NCBI GenBank assembly: GCA_033398695.1
Contig: CM065806.1
Span: forward strand, 44,975,001-45,039,000
DNA length: 64,000 bases
Source: Orobanche coerulescens
Lineage: Eukaryota; Streptophyta; Magnoliopsida; Lamiales; Orobanchaceae
Direction of reading: 5' to 3'
The position numbers and the translations under genes were made by a program. Position 1 is the first letter of the stretch; every line of letters starts with the position of its first letter. Positions 12,150-24,783 of this stretch are shown here, in pieces. The notes beneath the pieces were generated by a model. That model made no database searches. It saw only the letters and a list, made by a program, of their open reading frames with translations, and was not told the DNA's origin.

Positions 12150-12846
12150 GATCGCACGTTACGACGTAATCGGCCATGGCTTACGACGAATCGCCATGGC
12201 CGAACTCATCACTGGAAAATGCCGGAACGTTACGCACGTTACCGGCCAGGCCTTACGACGTAATCGCCTTACGACGAATCGCCGATCACTACCGCACGTT
12301 ACTCGCCAGTGTCGCCCGCCCGAGCATGCCCGGCCATGACTCGGCCGGGACCAACTCCGACGGCCCGAACGACCCCGAAACCCGAACCTGAGTACGAATC
12401 GAAGATATGGTTATGAAGTACTCGAAAGGACGAATCCGAGCACTAATAGAACACACGATTCTGACTACCCGAAGGCTCGAAATTCGACAACGGAAAGTAA
12501 TTACCCCAAACTTTGGGAAATTACGAAAATGGCCCAAAACGCCCCAAAATCACGATACGTGATCGAATAACCAAACCGAAGCTTGCAACATGAATAATAA
12601 CATTAAATGAACTTACGAGAAAGTCGAAACAACAGTTTCGGACGAGTTTCGCAAGAATCGAACTCAAGTGCGGAAAAACCGCTAAAAAGCACGGAACTCA
12701 ACAAAACGACACCGAAACGAGCTCGGATGACAAAAAGTGCAGAATTAATCATTCTCGGAATGACGAAACGGTCATGAGCGAGTCGTCAAAACGGACTTCC
12801 GCCGAAAAAAGAAATTTACCGAAAATCGAAAATTGCGGATATTACA

Positions 12847-15773
12847 TTCTACCCTCCTTAAAAGAAGTTTCGTCCCGAAACTTAAAACAAGTAGGGAGAA
12901 GCGATATCCCGCCAGGAAAACTCAATGAGATACGCAAGAAACGCGTAACTAATGCCAAACGGCGAAACGTTACAAACAACGCAACGGAATATACGGTGTG
13001 AAAACACGCTCCACGATGACCAACACAACGTCGCCGTTAGGGATATAATAGAACCAACAAGTGACAAGCGTCATCAAATGGATAATACAATCAAGTCAAT
13101 TATCCGAACAATCACAAAACACAACGAACGAAAATCAATACAATTGACCAACCCAACGGTACATCAATCAAAACGCGAGCCAATCGCTGAACAAATACGG
13201 AATTCCACCGCTCAAGGGTTGGAAGATCGAAAACGAGACTAATTTCCCGAACTTAAGGGAATTAGGAAGGAGCCTGAACGCTCAACAATCACGAAACGAG
13301 ATCAACAAAAACCGAACAATCAAACGATCGAACCACAACGGTCGAGACAAAAATCGAACAATCATGTTCGAATCACGAAGAATAATAAAATTCAAACAAC
13401 AACTCTCAGGCTCACGTCTCGGCTCGAGACAATATATGATCCGGTAAAAGCAACAAGATGTGATCCACATAAGATCCATAGGAAAGGGAATAGCAATTGA
13501 AAAGTCACAACGACAAACGAGTAATTTCGAAACACCACACTCGTTCGATCAATAAAAGCAAGGGATAGGGCAAGCTCGAAAATGTTAACGAACATAAACG
13601 AGTCGACAGGGTCCAAAAATATAGAAGTTCAAAATCTAATCCACCTCGAATAAGAGAACTAGTAAAACCAGATGATGTCACTTCCGAACAAGGTTCACAA
13701 GAATCGAACCGAACTCGAAAAAGTCACAGCGATAACCAGATTGACCCAAAACAAGATCACAGCTCGTTCGAACGACGAAACCGAAATGCAGGAGTCTAAA
13801 AACAAGTTCAGTAAGTATCAACGAACACGAGCGAGTCGATAGAATCGAGAAAGAGAAAATGCAGGAGTCTAAAAACAACACAGGTACTACATTCGACCTC
13901 TTATAAAAGAAGGTCGCAGCCTCAACTCACAACAGCGAAATCAAGGTGACGACACAACAAGCAACCGACAGAAACATCCTTCGAAGGCCTCTCAAAGCTG
14001 ATTCTGATACTTGTGCTGAAGCGCGAACTCCGAAAGTCTCGGTAGCCAATTCGCAAAACTGAATTCGGTGTCCCTCGAGTCCACACTTGGAATGTGTTAC
14101 CGACGAGGAGGACAAATTTACACGTGCATGCCCCGGCACATCACGGTTGAAACGCCTCGGCTCGGCATACCGAAAATACAAATGCTAGATACAATGGGGC
14201 ATAACGTCGCAAAACAACATAGCGGAGATGCCAACTCAGCACAACAAGGAATCATAATACATATCATATACAACGATTATCATCGTAAATTAATACACAC
14301 AAACACTACAGCAACGACGGTATCGTTCGGCGACCTCAACGGCCCGAACAATAACCAGCACATAATTACAAACATTATGAAACAATCACATATGTACACA
14401 AACGTACAAACCCAAGCCTTAACAGCTCACACAGGTGCGTTAACACGCAAGCCACCACGAAATGACAACATTAAGGATCGTCATCACACCTCCCACAAGG
14501 GCTAACAAAGTATATGCGTGGCGAACGACTCGACGCTCACGCCACCAATTCAATCACAATTCGGGGTTAACACCGTAACGAAAGTTCAAAAACCATACAC
14601 GCATTTCCGGTCCGCAAACAGGAATGATAGGTTTTAAAAACGAAAACCACCTTTTGAAAATAGTTTGGAAACACCAGTTGATCTTGAGTATCACTTTACA
14701 AAAAGTAGTGCAAACATTGTTATCGAGACTTTGAAAATCGTCTTGCGTTTGAACAAAAATGAGGACACCTTCTCTTAGTGAAAGACTTTCAGAATATCCG
14801 ACCCTCGGGTCTAAGTAAAAGTGTTTATAAAACATTTGAAAATATCTCAAAATATTTTGGTCCTCGAGTTAGAAGAATTTTGAAATATATTGTGGCACCT
14901 TGAACGTACCACAAGAAAATAATTCATTTTAAAAGTACGTCTCGAATTTTAATTTTCTAAGATACTCAAGGTTTTCAAAAATAATTCAAATAGCACCGTG
15001 TGTCCCGCGCCGGAACCCAGCAGGCTAAAAAACATTTACAAAAACGCCAAAAAGGCCGATGACGGTAATATTTCAAAAACTCACAGAAGACATTTAGAAA
15101 ATAATAAATACCGTCATAAGAATTTCTCCAAAACGATCAAGGCCATAATGCCAAAAACTCGGTTAAGGGAATCGATTTTCAAAATAAAACTCAGTCGGTA
15201 AAATACCGAAAGCCATTACAAAAGAACGCACGCAGCGGATAAAAAAAAATACAGTCCAACATGCATAATCCAATTGAATACGTCTCACAGCATCTAGTTT
15301 AAACATATAACAAAACCATTCCTTGGAGTTTCTCACGAACTCAATCGTCGATACCTTTTCGAAATCCATCAAGGTTTACAACTTCCACACCATACCACAC
15401 CACCCGGTGGTTCAAGGGCCAAACATCAATACATCCAGTTCTATACACGTACAGCGTGTCCAAGTATCGAATACAACTTCATTACACAACACCGTGTAAA
15501 TAAAATTATGCACCACAAATATCACACATAAATGAAATCATGAACACAGATATTATGCATAAAAGAGGAGACTTACGTCCACAGGCCGCACGAAGATGAC
15601 GGTCGCCCACGATACTAATCTCATCCGACAACATATCCGACACGTTGTGACTACGCACAAATCAACTTGTCACCTGACGACTCGAACGACAAGACAACAC
15701 ATTACTCGACAAACCACGACTCGACTCGACCCGACAGCCTAGGTTTCCGCAACCTAAGCTCTGATACCATAAT
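12847..15773 (-). other. Element B internal region 2, non-coding
   Basis: Close copy of internal region 1 with small indels, including loss of about 45 bp near 14988. The polypurine tract is at its left end and a primer site at 15753-15769. A D-like LTR stretch recurs at about 14993-15245. No protein domain is seen. Confidence 0.8.
15753..15769 (-). other. Primer binding site of B, second unit
   Basis: The minus strand reads TGGTATCAGAGCTTAGG, as in the first unit. Confidence 0.9.
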
Positions 15774-16515
15774 TGTAACATCCCCAAAACCGTATGGGAA
15801 TATTACACGCCGTAGACCCTTTCCACAAGGATCTACCAGGCTAAACATCCATAAACAACCAAATGCTTGCCCGGCCAAGGTCAAACAATATAATAATACA
15901 GACCGTATGGTCACTTACACGTGAATACACAGACCGATGAGGTCACACAACTCAAACAACAAAACTTACTTAAACGACATTTCCCACACATGGGTCGAAA
16001 TATAATACAGCGGAAGACTGAAATCAACTCTGACAACACAACAAAAATCAGAACAACTCTCGACTCATGATTAGTATCGCAGCCCGTCATCCTCTTGTGC
16101 CAATCCTGTGACTCCTCCCCTGAATCTGCATGTACCTGGACGCAAAACAGACATCCACCCCCCGATTACTCGAGGGTTAGTAAAACTCCACTGTTTTACT
16201 AGTGCAAGTATCAAACCATACGAAATGTAACAAGCAAATAGCAACTACGAATTTAATACGGAAATCAATTATCAAAATGTTCCCGAGAAGTTTTAGAATT
16301 TCGAACTCAAGTAAGAGATATTTGAAAAGGAACACATCATCTCGGGGATTTTTAAAGCAGAAATTCTTTTGGACCTCGAGTCCCAATTTACAAAACCTTT
16401 TCGTAAACATTAGGGCCTTAGCCCGATTCTCGTTTCAAAGCATACTAAATAATATATCATTATGAGTCCGAGATCCATATTTAAAATGTTACCCGAACAA
16501 TCACTACACGATCAC

Positions 16516-17010
16516 TGTTCGTACACATCATGTACCGAACTCCGAGGCCTCAACGGACCTTACCCGGCCACACACACCGCTTCGTACACATCATGTACCG
16601 AACTCCGAGGCCTCAACGGACCCTACCCGGCCACACACACTATTCGTACACATCATGTACCGAACTCCGAGGCCTCAACGGACCCTACCCGCCACACACA
16701 TTATTCGTACACATCATGTACCGAACTCCGAGGCCTCAACGGACCCTACCCGGCCACAACATCTATTCGTACACATCATGTACCGAACTCCGAGGCCTCA
16801 ACGGACCCTACCCGCCACAACATCGTTCGTACACATCATGTACCGAACTCCGAGGCCTCGCGGACCCTACCTGGATCACACACCTTGTCCGTACACGTCA
16901 TGTACCGACTCCGAGGCCTCGTCGACCCTACCCGGATCACACACTTTGTTCGTACACATCATGTACCGAACTCCGCAGGCCTCGTCGACCCTACGGAACA
17001 CACACACATC
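16516..17010. repeat. Minisatellite in B LTR3 with a recurrent one-base deletion
   Basis: Where LTR1 and LTR2 read CTCCGGAGGCCTC or CTCCAGAGGCCTC, most units here read CTCCGAGGCCTC. Further single-base losses occur, for example CCCGCCAC for CCCGGCCAC. The pattern is either array homogenisation or a consensus artefact. Confidence 0.85.
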
Positions 17011-17944
17011 GACACGACACAATTCATAATCATTAAATGTCAAACCATTCCACATTACACCGAAATGTACAATCAAGTATGTAAACCAAAACAACACAAA
17101 TATCATGATCATCACAACGACTCTTAACCAACATAACACACATTCGGTACACAATACATTGAACAACCACGTGTACAACCATCTCATATGTACATCGCAA
17201 TCCTGCACAAATGGCACAACGCCTAACACGGATACCAATGTATCACTATTATCACAAAGCCTTCAAATTTCGGAAAACACAACCAACTCAAACGGAACAT
17301 ATTTACGGAGGCAAGCAAAATCATCATACATATCATACGTAATTACTAGTCGCAAGATACAAGTCGTATAATAAGATACTTGCCTTAATAACCGCTACCA
17401 AACACTCCGAAGAACACGGTTCGACCGGGAAGCTCGGACCCCGAAGAAAACAACGAACGGAAGGGTTCCGACTTGAGTTCTTCACAAGAATTCGACCCTA
17501 ACAACATATAATCAATAAATCATCGATCATACGAGGAAGAATAATCGTAGAACGCCCGAAAACCCCTCTATGACATTTTACCGGACACCTTCAAGGCATC
17601 GATCAAGAACTCGACCAAAACAATGAATCGATACGATCCAACCATGGAATAACAAGGTAAATGATACAATACATCTAAATAATCATCAATCCATCATAAT
17701 CCTAAGTTAAATCGGATTAAACGGATGAAAATAACCAAAACACCAAAATTCCCCAAAACTAGATTTCTAGGAAATCTGACCTGATTCGGTAGATCGGAGG
17801 ATGTTATAGGACGGATGATTGATGATATGAACCTCCAAACTTCATGTATTCATTGTCCAACAACATCTCTACATGATTACCCCAGCTCCAGCCGCGGAAT
17901 GGAAGAAGAGAAGTGAGAAATGGCTGAAGAAAAACGCTGCCAGG

Positions 17945-18118
17945 CCTTAAATAGGCTGACTGCCCCGGCCATGGCTTACGTACGTAACCGGCCATGGCCG
18001 AACTCACTGCCTGGAAAATGCCGGAACGTTACGTACGTTACCGGCCAGGGCCTTACGTACGTAACCGGCCTTACGTACGTAACTGCCGATCACTACCGCA
18101 CGTTACTCGGCCAGGGCT
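17945..18118 (-). promoter_or_regulatory. TATA-like box and palindromic array of B LTR3
   Basis: The TATA-like sequence (minus strand CCTATTTAAGG) is at 17945-17955. Upstream in element sense (17965-18118) are repeated TTACGTACGTAA, CGGCCATGGCCG and CGTTACGTACGTTA words. Element C inserted directly beside this array. Confidence 0.6.
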
Positions 18119-19898
18119 TGTAACACCCCCAGGATATCCGAGGTATATTACAGCGCCGTGAATCCCTATATGGGACCCACCAGGCTGAACAGCATCATAC
18201 ACAACGACTCGCAGAAACGATAAAATAACACCACGTCATAAAGACGCAAAACAGAACAATCCACCCGGTTCAACCGGTCAATATAACATCATCATCCAAC
18301 ACAACATAATAAGCAACAATACAATTCAAACGATCAAGAACCCCTTAAGTACTCGAGTACAACTATTAGTTCAAAACCACAAAAGACAAAAAAGGTAAAG
18401 ATACTAAAACATCACTCGTGCACCATCATCACGCACGGCCATCATCCGTGTACTGGTCCAGCGCCCGCTCGTCTCGTTGAACCTGACCTGAAATTCATAA
18501 AACGAATTTCTCCAAAACGGGTCCCCAAAGGGGTTAGCAATTACGCTAGTACAAGTAACCAAATGAACAACTTACATCTTACACATATAGTAATGCATGC
18601 CATCAAGAAATCATAATTTCCAAAACGCTCATTTCCGGAAATGCCAATAATAACAACCACATTTGTAAAATGCACCACCTTTAACCGCGGACCCCCTTCT
18701 TCGTGTATCCCTGCCTTGACCCCGTCGGATCTAACCCACAGTGGTTAAAAGCAAACTCGCGGTCCACAGCTTCGTGGAACCCTACCGAGACCCCGTCGAG
18801 TCTAACCCGTAGTGAGCATACACACACACACAATTTCTCATACAAAACTACTATGTCAAGACTGTAAGTTCATAAGGATACTTGCCTCGATTAATTAGAC
18901 GATGACACGAACGGAACGGAAGAGTTGAACACGACCGCAAGGAACCGGCGGAAATGAACCTAACGTTTCGAATAACACAATCACAACCAACTCTAGACGA
19001 TTACGAAAATGGAATACACCCGGAAACCCGCCTACGATTCATGTATATTCGAATAAAATAACAACGAGGGCGGATCACAACCAAACCCTCTCGATTCCGT
19101 AAAAATCCACAAAATATCCATGAATCCGTAGGAAAACTAAAGATACTAACAATATCAATCGTATACATCATGAATCCACCAACAAAACGGAACGAATCGG
19201 AAGAAAATCCCAAAACCCCCAAATTATCCAAAAGTAGGGTTCTAAGAGATTAGCTTGGATTAGGATGAATGATTCAAGAAGAAATCGATAATCTACAATA
19301 AAACTCGAAGTGGATGATTTCTTCAAGTCCGAAAATGTTAAAATCGCCCAAAAGTTGCTCCTGAATCGCCCAGGACGAGAGGAAGAAAAGAGAGGAGAGG
19401 AAAAATGAAAAATCTTCCCCAGATCCCGTGTAATATAGTGAAACACAGTAGAACCTATCGGCCGATAGGCCCAACCGATACCCATACAGAATGCCGGCAG
19501 TGGAGTCTATCGACCCCCCCTATCGGCCGAAAGGCTCCTGGAAGTTCGAATGTGAAGAAATTTGAGGAAAAAGCTCCATTTCCACAGCGATTGGCCAAGA
19601 ACTGAAACGACCATAACTCTCTCGTCCGGACTCCGATTGACTCACCGTTAGAACCATTGGAAAGCTAACTCGATGTTCTATAATATTGCAAAGATTTATA
19701 AATTTTGGAGTCACCAAAATTTATGGTGATCTAACAAAGTCGAACTCATATGAGGAAAGTTGAAACAATGAACAATAATGAGAATACAATTCAACAGTTG
19801 ACAGGAAGGACATACTGAAAGATACATGAGGGTCACTATGACCGAGAAATATACCAAAAAATGAAAATACAAGGGAAAGAAAAATACCGGATATTACA
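18119..19898 (-). repeat. Element C 3' LTR
   Basis: 1780 bp, from TGTAACACCCCC to GGATATTACA. It matches the right LTR almost everywhere except two dense clusters of differences at about 18450-18535 and 18650-18715. A TATA-like stretch (minus CTATATTACA) is at 19430-19439. A short palindromic patch CTATCGGCCGATAGG is at 19457-19471. A purine-rich tract follows at 19899-19919 (minus strand CTTATTTTTAGAGGGG). Confidence 0.93.
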
Positions 19899-19933
19899 TT
19901 CTACCCCTCTAAAAATAAGTTTCGTCCCGAAAC

Positions 19934-20236
19934 TTAAGAAACAAACAACTCAGGGTACCTAGCACGCATGCTATCTTCGGTTTCCCAAGTTGCCTCCTCG
20001 ACACCGTGTCTCGACCACTGCACTTTGACCAAAGGGATGGTCTTATGCCTCAGTCGTTTCTCACGATGCTCCAAAATCTTCGAAGGACGCTCCTCGAAAG
20101 TAATATCTTCAGCAATATCAATCTCGCCATAATCGATGACGTGACTAGGATCCGGAACATATTTCCTCAGCTGGGAAACATGAAAAACGCTATGAACATG
20201 ACTCAAGGCCGGAGGTAACGCCAAACGGTATGCCAA
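19934..20236 (-). pseudogene. int: Element C integrase C-terminus with chromodomain-like tail
   Basis: This is the last part of the polyprotein. The motif FHVSQLRKYVPDPSHV (about residues 18-33) is the conserved linker after the integrase core. It is followed by a chromodomain-like segment (ERPSKILEHREKRLRHK, then IPLVKVQWSRHGVEEATWE), a feature of chromoviruses that is thought to guide insertion to particular chromatin. It is in the same frame as the integrase core and separated from it by a TGA. The codon GAG-TGA-GTA at that point looks like a CGA codon changed by C-to-T. The ATG at 20236 is internal and not a true start. Confidence 0.88.
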
Positions 20237-20245
20237 TCCACCTAC

Positions 20246-20977
20246 TCACTCGAGGATCTCGAAGGGGCCGATAAATCTCGGACTCAACTTCCCTTTCTTC
20301 CCGAAACGAAAAACTCCCTTCGTCGGCGACACCTTTAGCAAAACATGGTCTCCCACCTCGAATTCCAAAGGTCGACGACGGATGTCGGCATACGACTTCT
20401 GTCGACTCTGGGCAGTCAACATCCGTTCCCGAATTAACTCTATCTTCCGCCTCGTCTCTAAAACGACATCCGGCTCGGTCCCGACCAAATCGGACGCCTC
20501 ATTCCAACAAATCGGTGATCGACATCGCCGCCCGTAAAGTGCCTCATACGGTGCCATCCGAATCGACGCGTGCCAACTATTGTTATACGTGAATTCGATC
20601 AGCGGCAAATGCTCCTCCCAGTCGCTACTCCAATCGAGGGCACAAGCACGCAACATGTCCTCGAATGTCTGGATAGTGCGTTCCGACTGTCCATCTGACT
20701 GGGGATGAAAAGAGGTACTCAAACGCAACCGGGTACCTAACGCCTTATGCACCGCCTGCCAGAAGTGCGATACAAAACGGCCGTCACGATCCGAAACAAT
20801 AGACTTCGGAGTACCGTGAAGTCTCACGATCTGCGCAATAAACACACGAGCTAACTTCTCCGGGCCCCAAGTGTCCTTGATGCCCAGAAAATGTGCCGAC
20901 TTGGTCAGGCGATCAACAATCACCCATACCATATTCATGCCCGACCTCGATCTCGGCAAACTCGTAACGAAATCCAT
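20246..20977 (-). pseudogene. int: Element C integrase catalytic core
   Basis: DDE-type integrase, which would join retrotransposon cDNA to host DNA in the nucleus. Catalytic residues are visible: Asp22 ([12 protein letters not shown]), Asp63 (SIVSDRDGRF) and Glu99 (QSDGQSERTIQT), with the D-35-E spacing of the family. The GPF motif (residues 237-239) marks the usual C-terminal module. It is in another frame from the RNase H piece upstream and ends at a premature TGA. The Met at 20977 is internal to the polyprotein. Confidence 0.93.
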
Positions 20978-21887
20978 CGATATATCTTCCCATTTCCATT
21001 TCGGAGCGAAGTGACTGCAATAACCCAGCCGGTCTCTGATGCTCGATTTTGACCTGCTGACAAGTCAAACATCTCGCTACAAACTGTGCGACCTCATCCT
21101 TCATATCATTCCACCAGAAGTTCCTCCTCAGGTCCTTGTACATCTTACTCGAGCCAGGATGAACGGAATAGGGTGTAGTATGGGCCTCCCGCAAAATACC
21201 CTGTCGCAACCCTGGATCGTTCGGCACACAAAGCCGACTCTGGAATCTCAAAACGCCATCCTCGTGAATCACAAACCCAGGAGACTTTCCTTTAAGAACG
21301 TTCTCTCGGATTTGAGTAATCATCGGATCCTCTAATTGCTTCAGTTTAATTTCATCGATCAAAGACGACGAAATTTCTAAGGCACAAAGTTGCCCGACAG
21401 ATCCAGGCAGCAAAACCTCAACATCTAACTCGATCAAAGAACTCCGAAGCTCAGACTGAGATGTAAGGATCTCAAGCGTTCGCAACGCAACTGGTTTCCG
21501 ACTCAAGGCGTTGGCCACAACGTTCGCCTTGCCCGGATGATAAAGGATTTCGAGGTCATAATCCTTAATCAACTCTAACCACCTCCTCTGCCTCATATTC
21601 AACTCTCGCTGAGTAAATATGTATTTCAGACTTTTATGATCGGTAAAAATCTGACATGCAGAGCCGAAAAGATAGTGACGCCAAATCTTGAGTGCAAAGA
21701 CAACCGCCGCTAACTCCAAATCGTGAGTAGGGTAGTTAAGCTCATACGGCCTCAACTGTCTCGACGCATAGGCAATGGTCTTGCCGTGCTGCATCAATAC
21801 GCACCCAAGACCCTGACCCGAAGCATCGCTAAAAACGGCGAAACCCTCGTTGCCACATGGCAATGCCAAAACCGGGGCTGAAGTCAA
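20913..21887 (-). pseudogene. Element C RNase H and integrase zinc-binding domain
   Basis: Residues 15-130 are the RNase H domain, which removes the RNA strand during reverse transcription. Asp21 (SDASGQGLG), Glu58 (HDLELAAV) and Asp83 (FTDHKSL) are present. The fourth expected acidic residue, in the family motif A-D-A-L-S-R, is Asn126, so this domain is probably weakened or dead. The integrase HHCC zinc domain follows (His236, His243, Cys273, Cys276). The C-terminal 30 or so residues are out of frame. Frameshifts separate it from the RT piece and from the integrase core, with an overlap of about 65 bp with the latter. Confidence 0.92.
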
Positions 21888-22078
21888 ACGCTTCTTCAGC
21901 TCCTCAAAACTCGACGCCTCTCATCGGTCTGCATTTAACTTCTGATTTGGAGCAATCAGGTAAGTGGTCGAGCTAGTTTTGAGAAACCTCACGAACCTAC
22001 GGTAGTAGCCACCAAACCCAAGAAACTACGGACCTCCTTCACATTTGTGGCGATGCCCAATCCAACACCGCCTCAATT

Positions 22079-23122
22079 TTACGCGGATCTACTCGAACTC
22101 CCTACCGAAATCACGTGGCCCAAAAACATCACTTCTTTCAGCCAGAACTCACATTTCGAGAACTTCGCATAGAGTTGCTCGGTCCTCAAAATGTCTAACA
22201 CTACCCGCAAATGATGGGCATGCTCTTCCTCATTCCTCGAATAAACAAGAATATCGTCAATAAAGACGACGACGCACTTATCCAAATACTCGATAAAAAC
22301 TTTGTTCATCAATTGCATGAACACCGCCGGCGCATTAGTTAACCCGAAAGGCATGACTACGAACTCATAATGTCCGTACCTCATCCGAAAGGCTGTTTTC
22401 GGCACATCGGACTCTCTCACCCGGAGCTGATAGTATCCCGATTTCAAATCAATTTTCGAGAATACCGCAGCTCCCTGCAACTGATCGAACAAGTCATCAA
22501 TTCTCGGCAAAGGATACCTGTTCTTGATGGTCACCTTGTTTAGTTCACGATAGTCGATACACAAATGTAGTGAACCATCCTTCTTCCGCACAAACAGGAC
22601 CGGTGCGCCCCAAGGCGAGGTGCTCGGTCGAACATACCCCGACTCAAGAAGCTCACTCAACTGCTTCTTCAACTCGGACATCTCTGAAGGTGCCATGCGA
22701 TAGGGCGCCTTTGAGATAGGGGCCGCACCCGGCTCTAACTCTATAGTGAACTCGACCTCTCGATCCGGTGGTAATCCCGGTAACTCGTCAGGAAAAACAT
22801 CAGGAAATTCATTAACGATTGGAATCGACGAAAGCTCGACTCCACCACTCTCCGCCTTCAAGGCATAGCACCAATAACCAATACATCCCTTTCGCAGGAG
22901 TTTCATCGCCTTCAAGGCGTTAATAACGAGTTTCTGGTTCCCCCTCTTTCGCCCGGCGAAAGAGTGCTCGGTGCCATCTTCGGCCAACATGGTGATGATT
23001 CTCGTGCGGTAGTTCATGATTGCGCCATGCCGCTCGAGCCAATCATCGCCAAGAATCAAATCCTCACCCTCGATACTCACAACAATAAGATTAGAGGGCC
23101 AAGTCCTCTCACAAATAAGCAC
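22079..23122 (-). pseudogene. Element C protease end and reverse transcriptase
   Basis: Residues 1-50 are the end of the retropepsin-like protease ([19 protein letters not shown]). Residues 105-340 are the reverse transcriptase. Hallmarks are [50 protein letters not shown], the catalytic Asp in [13 protein letters not shown] and the catalytic Asp pair [11 protein letters not shown] (residues 286-296). The sequence is typical of Tekay/Del-type chromoviruses. A frameshift near 22090 ends the frame just after FLGHVIS. It is in the same frame as the piece at 23126-23443, separated by one TGA. Confidence 0.95.
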
Positions 23123-23125
23123 AGC

Positions 23126-23443
23126 TCAGTCTCGAACCTCCTGATCACCATCGATCCTATCTCCGCTTGGATGCTTTACGATGTAGGGCTCTCTAGGTGT
23201 CAAACGGTCGTGTCTCAATAGGGGCACACAATCCAGTGTTATGAATGATTGCGTAGCACCTAATCGAAAAGCACACCGACAGGATGAGAAAGAATATAAA
23301 CGGTACTGCCGCCATGGTAGCCGTGGATCATCGGCTCTCCGCATCTCATAGACACGCGGGTGGGCGGAGCCAACACCGGAAGCTCCTCTTGAGGGTTGAC
23401 CCGACCTCTCCCCGACTAGCACTCGGCGGATATTGAGGAGCAA
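23126..23443 (-). pseudogene. Element C gag-protease junction and protease active site, disrupted
   Basis: This reading frame contains PRVYEMRRADDP, which is also seen in element A's gag-protease junction (PRVYEMKKADDP), and then the protease active-site region. The expected Asp-Ser-Gly triad reads Arg-Leu-Gly-Ala in this frame (near 23255-23270). The DNA is consistent with a one-base loss inside the triad and a compensating change just before it. A stop precedes the RT-containing frame. The protease is inactive as written. Confidence 0.8.
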
Positions 23444-24545
23444 ACGACCCTCGATTCACACTTGGCTCCAACGGGCCGGAATGGAAGCCCGGCACCAAGA
23501 ATTTTCTCTCTCGGCACGAAAGCCTTGTGGCCCTACCGCCACACTGATTACACGTCGGCAAAGGGTTCGGACAAACACGACCGATGTGGCCCGTACGACC
23601 ACAATTGAAACACTTCACATCACGATAAGGAGCACCGGTAGTTCCACGAGGACCCCAGTGAACAGGTGGACCACCGCCGGCGGGGAAGTTAGCAGATTGG
23701 GATCTCTGCTGACCCCCACTCTTGTGGCCCGAAAAGTTCCCAACGGACTTCTGCTTCTTACTCTCGCGGGCCGCCTCACTCGCCGTCACCGACATATCAT
23801 AAGCAAGGGCCCTACTCTGATAATTCTTCAATGTAGTGCATAAGAGCCCCGACATATAGTCCCGAATCGGCAACTTCATCCGTCTGGAGAAATGGAAAAT
23901 CTTGTCACTCTCCTCGACAACTTGGGTCTTCACATAACCCAACTCTTTGTTAAAATCAGCAATGGCTTGAGCTACGGGGATATCCCGTGGTTGAGCATCA
24001 TAAAAAGCATGTACCCGAGCCTGTCTGACTGGCCACGGGCAATATTCAGTCTCCATCAACTCTTGAAACTCAGCCCACGAAGCAGCATGGTCTTTGGGAC
24101 CAACGGCCTCCCACCAATCTGTAGCATCTCCCGTGAGAAAGTATTGAGCAATAGGGACCTTACGGTCCTCGGGGCAGTTAGTGGCAACGAAGACCTTAGA
24201 CATCTCCTTGATCCACCCTTCCCAGCCAATCGGGTCTGAAGCTCCCGAAAACTGAGGAGGATGCATCTTGATGACATCTTGGAGCCAACGATCCGCTCCG
24301 CCCCGATTAGCGTGGGCCTGATCCGGGTTCTGAACCGCCTGAGCTATCGCCGCCATTTGGTTCACCATTTGTTGCATAACGGCCGCAATACCAAGATCGG
24401 CATGCTCCTGAGAAGAGGCATGGCTATGACGGTCGCCGGTACTGCCGGCTCCTGAAGACTGTGACGTGGCCGCCCCACCGGCTGCCCCACATCCCCGGCC
24501 GCGTTCACGACCACGACCGCGACCACGACCTCTTCCAGCATCCAT
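23346..24545 (-). pseudogene. gag: Element C gag (capsid/nucleocapsid)
   Basis: The start at 24545 is supported by the position just inside the primer site and by a Gly/Arg-rich N-terminus (residues 4-18). Residues 95-235 are the retrotransposon gag fold (GDATDWWEAV at 139-148). A zinc knuckle with Cys312, Cys315, His320 and Cys325 follows. A second knuckle begins with Cys332 and Cys335, but its His is lost through small compensating indels. The last 30 or so residues run out of frame over the protease region. It would form cytoplasmic virus-like particles if intact. Confidence 0.92.
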
Positions 24546-24783
24546 ACTGGAGTTAAATAAGTAGCAAAAGCCATACGAGGATCAGTACAAGAAAAGAACA
24601 ATCACAAGTCGAGAATCAAGGGTACGATACAAGGAATTAATGAACAGAGGAAGGAAAACTTACGGACACTGGTAGTACCGGAATCATGGCAGCGTGACGA
24701 TGATGTGCAAAACAAAACACCATAAGACCCAATAAACCGACAAGCCTAGGTATCCATAAACCTAGTGCTCCGATACCATTTTC
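24546..24783 (-). other. Element C leader and primer binding site
   Basis: The primer site is at 24765-24778; the minus strand reads TGGTATCGGAGCAC, one mismatch from the initiator-Met consensus over twelve bases. It is five bases from the LTR end. The rest is untranslated leader with no visible motif. Confidence 0.8.

Larger units (their letters stand above)
9970..12846 (-). repeat. Element B LTR2 (shared middle LTR)
   Basis: Nearly the same sequence as LTR1. It serves as the 5' LTR of internal-1 and the 3' LTR of internal-2. It carries the minisatellite (10708-11228), double hairpin (10351-10392), TATA-like box (12138-12149) and palindromic stretch (about 12150-12310). Small indels against LTR1 cluster at 10300-10340 and in the palindromic stretch. 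Confidence 0.92.
15774..18118 (-). repeat. Element B LTR3, left segment
   Basis: It carries the hairpin pair (16159-16200, first stem with one mismatch), the minisatellite (16516-17010), a TATA-like box (17945-17955) and an array of TTACGTACGTAA words (17965-18118). It is cut by element C; GGGCT at 18114-18118 is C's target duplication. It resumes at 26581. Confidence 0.9.

Noticed and set aside
18525..18540. CCCC-AAA-GGGG hairpin in C LTR as a homologue of the B double hairpin
   Set aside because: The other C LTR reads differently at this point (GCCTGAGGGG), so conservation is not shown.
19934..20236. Treating the C-terminal chromodomain piece as a separate gene
   Set aside because: It is in frame with the integrase core and separated by one TGA, so it is part of one broken polyprotein.
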